Part shown: positions 1 to 4,713 of the stretch, in pieces
Numbering within the stretch: position 1 is the first letter of the stretch
Layout of the letters: each line of letters begins with the position of its first letter
Assembly (NCBI GenBank): GCA_001818705.1
Contig: MHJM01000020.1
Coordinates: 1 to 5,971 of the forward strand
DNA length: 5,971 nucleotides
Direction of reading: 5' to 3'
From: Candidatus Harrisonbacteria bacterium RIFCSPLOWO2_02_FULL_45_10c
GTDB lineage: Bacteria > Patescibacteriota > Minisyncoccia > UBA6257 > 02-FULL-45-10c
Program-made: the position numbers and the translations under genes
The notes under the pieces: model-generated
Seen by the model: only the letters and a program-made list of their open reading frames with translations
Databases searched by the model: none
What the model was told of the DNA's origin: nothing

Positions 1-394
1 AATTGGAATTATGTTCGGCAATCCGGAAACCACGCCGGGCGGCCGCGCGTTGAAATTTTATTCTTCGGTACGCATCGATGTTCGCCGCATTGCCCAGGTT
101 AAAAAGGGAGATGTCGTGGTCGGCAATTGGGTAAAAGTAAAAGTAGTGGAAAATAAAGTGGCCGCGCCATTCCGTGAGGGAGAATTCGATATTATGTTCG
201 GCGAGGGCATTTCGTATGAAGGCGATGTCTTAAACTCGGCCATCAAACACGGCGTCGTAACCAAATCCGGCGCTACCTACACATTTGATGGCAATAAAAT
301 CGGGGTCGGATTTGAAAAAGTAACCGAGCTTCTGAAAACCGATAAAAAACTGCTTGGAGAAATAAAAAAGAAAACTACGGAGGTAGTTAAATAA
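1..394 (+). CDS. recA: RecA recombinase, C-terminal part (5' end outside window)
   Basis: RecA binds single-stranded DNA as an ATP-dependent filament, drives homologous strand exchange and triggers LexA-type self-cleavage in the cytoplasm. The reading frame is open from base 2 (Ile-Gly-Ile-Met-Phe-Gly...), so the ATG at 11 is internal and the start lies upstream. Visible landmarks are the loop L2 segment FGNPETTPGG, the following GRALKFYSSVR core strand, the KVKVVENKVAAPF stretch, and the small C-terminal domain (GEGISYEGDVLNSAIKHGVV...). These match the order in E. coli RecA from about residue 200 onward. The protein stops soon after that domain in a lysine-rich end (KKKTTEVVK), and the long acidic tail of E. 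coli RecA, which tempers DNA binding, is absent. The TAA stop is 2 bases from the stop of the convergent folD gene. Identity is certain; only the truncation by the window edge limits it. Confidence 0.97.
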   Translation, partial: IGIMFGNPETTPGGRALKFYSSVRIDVRRIAQVKKGDVVVGNWVKVKVVENKVAAPFREGEFDIMFGEGISYEGDVLNSAIKHGVVTKSGATYTFDGNKIGVGFEKVTELLKTDKKLLGEIKKKTTEVVK

Positions 395-395
395 C

Positions 396-419
396 TTTAT
401 AAACTGTTTAGTTTATAAA
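396..419. terminator. Perfect 9-bp inverted repeat at the recA/folD junction, possible weak bidirectional terminator
   Basis: TTTATAAAC (396-404) and GTTTATAAA (411-419) are exact reverse complements separated by a six-base loop. The left arm begins next to the recA stop, and the repeat covers the last codons and stop of folD. Its position between two convergent genes suits a shared terminator. The stem has only one G:C pair and no clean U-tract follows it on either strand, so termination is uncertain. It may instead be a chance feature of AT-rich sequence. Confidence 0.35.
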
Positions 420-1203
420 AATTATCAAAAATCTTGGCGACCAGAATCGGACCGGTGCCGCCAGGAGTCGGCGTGTAAAAAGCTAATGGCTTATGGCTTA
501 TAGCGTATGGCTCCGGGTTGAAATCTCCCATAATTTTTCCTCCGCCAGCTGGCGGATTAAAATCATATCCGAAATCAATCACGCCGGCGCCCGGCTTCAG
601 CATCTCCGGTGTAATCAATCCCCCTTTGCCGACTCCGGTAATCACCACATCGCCTTGGTTAACTTCCGACAATCCGCTCTTGCTGTGAAGCAAAATAAGT
701 TCCTTGCATTTTCCCAGGAAATAATTGGCAATCGGTTTTCCGACTAAAAATCCCCGGCCGACCACGACCATAACTTTATCTTTAATATTAATATCCCGTC
801 TTTTTAAAATTTCCTTCACTACCGCAACCGGCAGCGGATCAACTAATTGCTGGCTGACTGGCGTCAGAGCGTCCACGTCTTTTAACGGATTAACCGCCAC
901 GATTACGGTATCTCGATTAAACTTGGCCGGCAGCGGCAATTGGACGATCATGCCGCCGACGGCGCCATCGGCGCCGATTTTTTTAATTTCTGAAATTAAA
1001 TCCGGTTGGGAAATGCTCTCCGGAAACCGAATTAACCGGAATTCAATTCCCAGCTCTGTGGCGATTTTTTCTTTCTGCCGTAAAAAACTCTGGGACTGCG
1101 GATTGTCGCCGACAAAAATTGCCGCCAATGTTTTATTGGGCCGCGGCTGATTTTTTAAATTCTCAACAATCTCCCGGGCAATCGCCCGGCCGTCAATAAT
1201 CAT
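397..1203 (-). CDS. folD: Bifunctional methylenetetrahydrofolate dehydrogenase / methenyltetrahydrofolate cyclohydrolase
   Basis: FolD is a cytoplasmic enzyme that interconverts 5,10-methylene-THF, 5,10-methenyl-THF and 10-formyl-THF, supplying one-carbon units. The 268-residue product shows the family motifs in order: VGDNPQSQSFLRQKEK (31-46) with the expected catalytic Lys44, GGMIVQLPLP (83-92), NPLKDVDALTP (105-115), the nucleotide-binding VVGRGFLVGKPIAN (147-160), HSKSG (173-177), and PTPGGTGPILVAK (245-257). Deviations are visible. The tyrosine four residues before the catalytic lysine is Phe40. The usual PCTP segment is replaced by DPLPVAVV. The Ser of VVGRS is Gly, and PGGVGP reads PGGTGP. 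It is about 20 residues shorter than E. coli FolD, mostly before the Rossmann domain. The ATG is supported by the typical MIIDGRAIA start and an upstream AGGA. It is the last gene of the leftward operon. Confidence 0.95.
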   Translation of the reverse strand: MIIDGRAIAREIVENLKNQPRPNKTLAAIFVGDNPQSQSFLRQKEKIATELGIEFRLIRFPESISQPDLISEIKKIGADGAVGGMIVQLPLPAKFNRDTVIVAVNPLKDVDALTPVSQQLVDPLPVAVVKEILKRRDINIKDKVMVVVGRGFLVGKPIANYFLGKCKELILLHSKSGLSEVNQGDVVITGVGKGGLITPEMLKPGAGVIDFGYDFNPPAGGGKIMGDFNPEPYAISHKPLAFYTPTPGGTGPILVAKIFDNFYKLNSL

Positions 1204-1210
1204 TTCCGTA

Positions 1211-1214
1211 TCCT
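1211..1214 (-). promoter_or_regulatory. Shine-Dalgarno AGGA for folD, overlapping the preceding stop codon
   Basis: On the minus strand AGGA lies 7 bases before the folD ATG and shares bases with the TAG stop of the upstream lipocalin-like gene. It is the clearest ribosome binding site in the window and suggests coupled translation within the operon. It supports the ATG at 1203 as the folD start. Confidence 0.6.
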
Positions 1215-2241
1215 AAGGCCGATAGCCGTACTTGGCAAGATAATCCGAAACCATTTCTTTTGCCTCTTCCAGATACAGCTCGGATAGCTTTTTTTTCATC
1301 GGCACGCCGACCATTTCCAAAAATCCCTGGCCGGATATTTCTTTTCCGGCCCTGGTTCCGGAAACTTCCACCGCGCCTTCCCAATAGTTGATTGAACCGA
1401 AAAGTACTTCCTGGTCGGCTATTTTTGCTTTCACCGCCATCACCAATTCCCAATCCGGCAATTCTATCCGCCACTCAACCTGATAAACCGCCTGCGTCTT
1501 TGGGCTGACCCAGGTTTTTTTAAGCGGTTCTAAAATTACCCGGCGAGTGGTTGCCTGCGCGCCGCCGGAATCAATCCTGGAAGCCAAAAGGGTTTTCCGG
1601 GTTTTTCCGTATTCAAAACACAATATCTCAATGCCATCGCTTAGTTGGATTGAAAACCAGGTCCAGGTGTCTTCGGAAGAATAGTAGGTGTCCGCCCATT
1701 GATGATCCATCCAGGACAATCCTTGCACCGAAATTTCCCGGCCGTTAAACCTGATTGCACCGGAAGTCTCCAGATGAGTGAGCGAATAGTAATAGGTTGA
1801 CTTGGTTCCGAGGTCAATCCAGCCGCTGCCGTTAACCAGCAGAGGATTTTTCTTGGAACTTAATTTCAGGTTAAGATCGCCGGTTTGCAGCTGGTATTCG
1901 GATTCTGGATTTTCTTCAAGCAAAAGCGTTTCTTTCTCCTTGATAAAAAGTAGCGGCTTGGAAAAACTTTCTTTGTCTATTCCTTCGTAGAAAAAACGCA
2001 CGCCAGAGTTATATCGCTTTCCGGCAATATCGGAAATCAAAAAATGGCTGAAATAAAAATTTTTAACCGGCATTTTATCAAAAAATGGCAATTTTACTTT
2101 TTGCGGGTCCGCCTTAAAAAGGCAATACATAAAAGCGAAATCGCGGTTATCGGCGGAGCGCAGATTGCCGTTAAAATACCACCACTCGATTACCGACTCA
2201 TGCGCTGATTCATCCCGAGGAAATGAAAGCGGAGCGTTCAT
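1213..2241 (-). CDS. CrtC/AttH-like lipocalin-fold protein (carotenoid 1,2-hydratase superfamily)
   Basis: This 342-residue protein carries the signatures of the AttH/CrtC family, which has two lipocalin-like beta-barrel domains. It has an N-terminal FPRDESAHESVIEWWYFNGNL (residues 7-27, with His14 and EWWY at 19-22), a central GLSWMDHQWAD (174-184) matching the WMDxEW motif, and near the C-terminus INYWEGAVEVSG (284-295) plus GQGFLEMVG (304-312). Known members include hydroxyneurosporene synthase CrtC, which hydrates carotenoids, and AttH-type proteins of unknown substrate. No carotenoid gene lies nearby, so the substrate here cannot be assigned; a hydrophobic ligand is plausible. No signal peptide is visible. 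I chose the ATG at 2241, which starts 2 bases after the stop of the upstream DUF456 gene and leaves 6 residues before the conserved FPRDE. A TTG at 2268 in the same frame would overlap that gene by 25 bases. No good Shine-Dalgarno is seen, so translation may be coupled. Confidence 0.85.
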   Translation of the reverse strand: MNAPLSFPRDESAHESVIEWWYFNGNLRSADNRDFAFMYCLFKADPQKVKLPFFDKMPVKNFYFSHFLISDIAGKRYNSGVRFFYEGIDKESFSKPLLFIKEKETLLLEENPESEYQLQTGDLNLKLSSKKNPLLVNGSGWIDLGTKSTYYYSLTHLETSGAIRFNGREISVQGLSWMDHQWADTYYSSEDTWTWFSIQLSDGIEILCFEYGKTRKTLLASRIDSGGAQATTRRVILEPLKKTWVSPKTQAVYQVEWRIELPDWELVMAVKAKIADQEVLFGSINYWEGAVEVSGTRAGKEISGQGFLEMVGVPMKKKLSELYLEEAKEMVSDYLAKYGYRP

Positions 2242-2243
2242 AA

Positions 2244-2726
2244 TTATAGAAGCGCGCTTATCAGCCAACCAAGCATCACTAAAATAACCGCCAGCTTAAT
2301 GGCGCTGCCAGCCAGAAAACCGATAACCGCGCCTTTGGCGGATTGCGCCGCTTGTTCCAATTCTTTGCCGCTCCAGAGCTCTCCGGCCAGCGCTCCTAAA
2401 AATGGGCCGATAACAATGCCGGCTGGACCGATAAAAATTCCGAATAATAATCCGATGGCGGAACCGATCATTCCGGAACGGCTAACGTGGTATTTTTTAG
2501 CTCCGATCAGCGGCGCCGCTATATCAATTAAAAACGTCAAAGCCGTTAATCCGAGAAAAACTAATAAAATTTTCCAGGTTACTTCCGCAAAACCGGTTGC
2601 ATAACCAAATACCAGCATCCCTAGCCAGGCAATCGGCACCCCGGGTAATAACGGCAATAAAACGCCGACCGCGCCGGATAGCAGCAAGCCAAAAGCTAAA
2701 ATAATCAATAATATTTCTCCAATCAC
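2244..2726 (-). CDS. DUF456 family small integral membrane protein
   Basis: A 160-residue, very hydrophobic, glycine-rich protein with the layout of the DUF456 family. The N-terminal membrane segment contains GAVGVLLPLLPGVPIAWLG (18-36), a second membrane segment at about 52-72 leads into the family motif GAKKYHVSRSGMIGSAIG (75-92), then comes GPAGIVIGPFLGALAGEL (100-117), a short charged stretch, and a last membrane segment at about 133-158 (KGAVIGFLAGSAIKL). The function of the family is unknown; it sits in the cytoplasmic membrane. The start is a GTG at 2724-2726, with no in-frame alternative just upstream and the next internal Met only at residue 37. There is no Shine-Dalgarno, but a -10-like box ends 6 bases upstream of the GTG, so a leaderless transcript is likely. 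It is the first gene of the operon with the lipocalin-like gene and folD. Confidence 0.88.
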   Translation of the reverse strand: MIGEILLIILAFGLLLSGAVGVLLPLLPGVPIAWLGMLVFGYATGFAEVTWKILLVFLGLTALTFLIDIAAPLIGAKKYHVSRSGMIGSAIGLLFGIFIGPAGIVIGPFLGALAGELWSGKELEQAAQSAKGAVIGFLAGSAIKLAVILVMLGWLISALL

Positions 2727-2740
2727 GCTATAATGATAGC
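2727..2740. repeat. 14-bp symmetric intergenic inverted repeat holding both divergent promoters
   Basis: The whole gap between the divergent start codons is GCTAT-AATG-ATAGC, a 5-bp perfect inverted repeat with a 4-base centre. It contains TATAAT on the plus strand and TATCAT on the minus strand. It could also be an operator half-site pair for a regulator that shuts both promoters at once, but nothing here shows that directly. Confidence 0.6.
2729..2734 (+). promoter_or_regulatory. -10 box TATAAT, predicted leaderless promoter for the 132-residue gene
   Basis: A perfect TATAAT ends 6 bases before the ATG at 2741. With the usual distance from -10 to +1, transcription would begin on the A of the ATG. 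There is no Shine-Dalgarno between. No convincing -35 box is seen (the best match about 18 bases upstream fits only half the consensus), and there is no TG extension. The -10 match and spacing are seen directly; promoter activity is inferred. Confidence 0.6.
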
Positions 2741-2761
2741 ATGCGCTTTGTAATTTCTAAA
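2733..2761 (-). promoter_or_regulatory. Predicted leaderless promoter for the DUF456 operon (-10 TATCAT, -35-like TTTAGA)
   Basis: On the minus strand TATCAT (2738-2733) matches five of six -10 positions. A TTTAGA (2761-2756) matches four of six -35 positions with a 17-base spacer. The +1 would fall on or next to the G of the GTG at 2726. The -35-like box lies inside the coding start of the divergent gene. The overlap with the opposite -10 means that polymerase could probably occupy only one promoter at a time. Confidence 0.5.
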
Positions 2762-3139
2762 CTAAACAGAAATCCGCACTTTTTCCTGAAAGAATGCGGC
2801 TACGCGGAAATCCGGAATCCGCACCAGAATCACCAGGTCAGTTTTGCCCGCAGCTTAAACCAGGGATATTTCTATCCCCGGTTTCACATTTATATTGAAG
2901 AGTCTCCGAATCAATTAGGAATCAATCTCCATCTGGACGCGAAAAAACCAAGCTACGAAGGATCAACCGCCCACAGCGGAGAATACGACGGGGCGGTAGT
3001 TATCCAAGAAATGGAAAGAGTAAAAGCCATTGCCCAGCATTTTCTCCAGCAGGTTCCAGCCGATAATCGGCCAATCGGATTTAAAAAAGAAAAGTCATTA
3101 TTTGAGCAATTAGTATCTTTTTTCTTTAATAAAAAATAA
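2741..3139 (+). CDS. Uncharacterised 132-residue soluble protein
   Basis: I do not recognise a named family, although the pattern resembles conserved hypothetical proteins I associate with Patescibacteria. The product has an N-terminal half rich in aromatic and polar residues (FARSLNQGYFYPRFHIYIEE, about 35-54), alternating beta-like segments (RFHIYIEE, GINLHLDAK), and then the charged motif YEGSTAHSGEYDG (72-84) with His78, Glu81, Tyr82 and Asp83. A predicted amphipathic helix VVIQEMERVKAIAQHFLQQV (86-105) and a lysine- and phenylalanine-rich tail follow. There is no signal peptide or membrane segment, so it is probably cytoplasmic. The ATG is fixed by the promoter geometry, because the TATAAT ends 6 bases upstream and leaves no room for a leader. 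It is transcribed alone, divergent from the DUF456 operon, and ends about 20 bases before the non-coding palindromic region. Confidence 0.8.
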   Translation: MRFVISKLNRNPHFFLKECGYAEIRNPHQNHQVSFARSLNQGYFYPRFHIYIEESPNQLGINLHLDAKKPSYEGSTAHSGEYDGAVVIQEMERVKAIAQHFLQQVPADNRPIGFKKEKSLFEQLVSFFFNKK

Positions 3140-3164
3140 AATTAAAATGCTCAAGACTATCTTG
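3127..3164 (-). terminator. Possible terminator of the pilin cluster: small hairpin plus T-rich run
   Basis: Read on the minus strand, CAAGA-TAG-TCTTG (3164-3152) forms a 5-bp stem with a 3-base loop and is followed by a T-rich stretch (TTTTAATTTTATTTTTTATT). The stem is short, so it would be a weak intrinsic terminator. It would act on transcripts coming from the pilin genes if they read through the large palindrome. The T-rich part overlaps the 3' end of the 132-residue gene on the other strand. Confidence 0.35.
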
Positions 3165-3348
3165 TGTATTTATGGCGACCGATTCTTCTCTTCTCCGAAA
3201 CCCGCGCAGCCGCTTTGGCAGGGTCCGCTCGTTTTATATTCTTTTAGCCGAACGGCAAAGCGGCGAGCACTAGTGAGCGAATCGCTGGAGGAGTGAACGG
3301 GTTGAGGGAAGAGAAAATCGGGAGCATAAAAATGATAAATTATCTTGT
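3158..3348. repeat. Long imperfect palindrome flanked by 8-bp direct repeats; possible MITE-like element or structured RNA
   Basis: This is the content of the otherwise gene-free stretch between the 132-residue gene and the pilin gene. The outer arms are TTTATG (3169-3174) with CATAAA (3325-3330), CCGATT (3179-3184) with AATCGG (3316-3321), TTCTCTT (3186-3192) with AAGAGAA (3309-3315), and AACCCG (3199-3204) with CGGGTT (3298-3303). Inside lies a second stem, GCCGCTTTG (3209-3217) with CAAAGCGGC (3256-3264), plus small palindromes such as CACTAGTG (3268-3275). The whole forms a branched hairpin. The identical octamer TATCTTGT occurs just outside on both sides (3158-3165 and 3341-3348), as a target-site duplication would. 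No transposase is encoded. Alternatives are a bidirectional terminator between convergent genes or a non-coding RNA. Confidence 0.6.
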
Positions 3349-3789
3349 CACTAAAATCTCCTCTCCTAACTCGGTGCTGGACGCGGCCACCGTAATTCTT
3401 CCGCTAACGGTATTTTTAAAAATCGTATAAGCGGTATTGGTGGCGGTGCCGACCGAAGGATCCATCGGCATAGTTGCCAAATAAACCGGAACTAAACATA
3501 ATCCCAAATCAAGATTTGCCGGATCGCTGCCGATAGTGGTTGTCGAAGAAGGCAAAGTAATCACTGATGCGCCACAAGTGCTGCTCCAAGTGCCGCGATT
3601 GTCGGCAATTCGCTGATGGACCGAGTTTAAAATTGTATTAACATGCGCCACTCGCTGATTATTTCGGGCAGCGGCAAACTGGCGCGCCGGATTGATGAGG
3701 TAAATTGCCGCTCCCGATAAAACCGCCAGAAGCCCAATCGCAAACATTACTTCAATAAAGGTGACTCCCTTTTCAGAATTTTTAAACAT
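3340..3789 (-). CDS. Type IV pilin-like protein (prepilin with class III signal)
   Basis: A 149-residue prepilin. A short basic leader MFKNSEKG is followed by VTFIEVMFAIGLLAVLSGAAIYL. The prepilin peptidase cut would fall between Gly8 and Val9, with Glu13 at the +5 position of the mature protein, and the hydrophobic helix (9-32) anchors and assembles the subunit. The stretch INPARQFAAARNNQRVAHVNTILNSVHQ (32-58) is the amphipathic continuation of the pilin helix typical of small pseudopilins. The globular part has two cysteines (Cys72, Cys98), which may form a disulfide, and a LATMPMDPS segment (104-112) common before the last strands of such pilins. The ATG follows the PilX-like stop by 16 bases, a gap that contains the perfect 12-bp palindrome ATTTAGCTAAAT (3793-3804). 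No Shine-Dalgarno is visible. It is the last gene of the cluster. Whether it is the major pilin or a minor one cannot be told. Confidence 0.88.
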   Translation of the reverse strand: MFKNSEKGVTFIEVMFAIGLLAVLSGAAIYLINPARQFAAARNNQRVAHVNTILNSVHQRIADNRGTWSSTCGASVITLPSSTTTIGSDPANLDLGLCLVPVYLATMPMDPSVGTATNTAYTIFKNTVSGRITVAASSTELGEEILVTR

Positions 3790-3805
3790 ATTATTTAGCT
3801 AAATT

Positions 3806-4219
3806 CTAAAAACTACTCACTTCCTCTAAGGATACCGTGGCGAAGGTTGTGCTGACAACCGTTAATTTAAGATTCGTAACCGCCGAATTTACTTGCGCCG
3901 CGGCTTTAATAATTTTGTTGCTGCCGGAAGTTTCAACAGGATTAATGGTGCACTGGCGTGAATCAATGGTAATAGTTTCGTTGCCGCTGTAATTGCTATT
4001 CCCCGCTAATTCTAAAAGCGCCCGGTCCAAACAGGACCGGGCTAAAAAATAACTGGCTTGTTTTGATAAAAAATCAACATCGTTAGACCGGGAAAAAAAA
4101 GCCGAGGAGCCGAGCACAGTGGCCACTAATATTATTAAAAACGACAAAATAATGGACGTGACAATGGCGATCAGTCCGGATGAATATTTACTGGAACAAG
4201 AAAAATGGTTTTGGCGCAT
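3806..4219 (-). CDS. PilX-like pilus assembly protein, membrane-anchored
   Basis: A 137-residue protein with an N-terminal, largely polar stretch (MRQNHFSCSSKYSSG), one hydrophobic helix (about 16-38, LIAIVTSIILSFLIILVATVLG) and a small extracytoplasmic domain. The segment SKQASYFLARSCLDRALLELAGNSNYSGNETI (52-83) resembles the post-helix region of PilX-type minor pilins, where an alanine-rich helix precedes a short strand region. Cys63 and Cys90 could form a disulfide. A prepilin-type cut after Gly15 is possible, but the residue at +5 would be Val instead of Glu, as is also seen in other PilX and GspK-like components. It lies between the PulJ-like gene (6-base gap) and the pilin gene (16-base gap). 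The assignment to PilX rests on pattern and context; it could be another single-pass pilus accessory protein. Confidence 0.7.
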   Translation of the reverse strand: MRQNHFSCSSKYSSGLIAIVTSIILSFLIILVATVLGSSAFFSRSNDVDFLSKQASYFLARSCLDRALLELAGNSNYSGNETITIDSRQCTINPVETSGSNKIIKAAAQVNSAVTNLKLTVVSTTFATVSLEEVSSF

Positions 4220-4225
4220 AATTAG

Positions 4226-4708
4226 TTATCTTACAAAGATATTCGTATTAATGCTGGTTGTGGCCACGTCATTGGATAAATCGGCGGTAACTTTCATGAT
4301 TCCTTCCCCGTAAAAATTTTGGTAATCAAACAATAAATTAGTTGTAGAAGCGTACCGATTAGTAAGCGCCACCGGCGCTCCGCCGCCTAACGACATCCGC
4401 ACCGCTCCATTGACGGCATCAATCACTATCGGATTGCTTCCAAATCCAATTTTATTGACCGAAAGAGTGGCGCCGGTTCCGCCGAGCGCCGGATTATTAA
4501 CGGTCTGAACGCTGCTTAATGCCCAATGCAATTTTTGAACCAAAAATCGCTGGTTTTCATTGAGTTCTCGCTGTTTCTCCAGCCGGCCGCTATACTCGAT
4601 CATTTGATACGCGGATAATATCGTAAAGGTAATAAAGCCGGTAATAATGCCGGAATAAATTAAAACTTCTAATAAGGAAAATCCTTGGCTATGGTGTGCT
4701 TTGCGCAT
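4226..4708 (-). CDS. Minor prepilin, PulJ/PilW-like
   Basis: A 160-residue prepilin with basic leader MRKAHHSQG, predicted cleavage between Gly9 and Phe10, and the canonical start of the mature protein FSLLEVLIYSGIITGFI with Glu14 at +5. The hydrophobic helix runs from about 10 to 36, followed by a charged helix (YSGRLEKQRELNENQRFLVQKLHWALSSV, 39-67) characteristic of PulJ/PilW-type proteins, where the Glu/Arg-rich helix precedes a beta-rich globular domain. In type II secretion and type IV pili such proteins belong to the tip or initiation complex. The start ATG is 5 bases after the stop of the propeller gene, so the two are probably co-transcribed and perhaps translationally coupled. Only a poor GGGAT lies upstream as a ribosome site. 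Membership in the prepilin superfamily is solid; the exact subfamily is less so. Confidence 0.85.
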   Translation of the reverse strand: MRKAHHSQGFSLLEVLIYSGIITGFITFTILSAYQMIEYSGRLEKQRELNENQRFLVQKLHWALSSVQTVNNPALGGTGATLSVNKIGFGSNPIVIDAVNGAVRMSLGGGAPVALTNRYASTTNLLFDYQNFYGEGIMKVTADLSNDVATTSINTNIFVR

Positions 4709-4713
4709 ATTGG

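Noticed and set aside
725..1150. Open frame of 141 codons on the plus strand inside folD
   Set aside because: It is antisense to a gene with unmistakable FolD motifs and has a low-complexity Thr/Ser/Ile-rich composition typical of a shadow frame.
1193..1474. Minus-strand open frame of 93 codons spanning the lipocalin/folD junction
   Set aside because: It overlaps both genes in another frame and its Arg/Gly-rich translation looks like a frame shadow; the folD start and Shine-Dalgarno fit better.
2242..2268. TTG at 2268 as the start of the lipocalin-like gene
   Set aside because: It would overlap the DUF456 gene by 25 bases and add residues before the conserved FPRDE start, whereas the ATG at 2241 sits 2 bases after the upstream stop.
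2299..2604. Plus-strand open frame of 101 codons inside the DUF456 gene
   Set aside because: It is the antisense shadow of a hydrophobic, glycine- and alanine-rich membrane protein, which gives Pro/Ala/Asn-rich translations on the opposite strand.
3166..3340. tRNA, CRISPR array or small protein gene in the palindromic region
   Set aside because: There is no cloverleaf with a TTCGA-type arm and no regularly spaced direct repeats. No reading frame with a plausible start and composition stands out.
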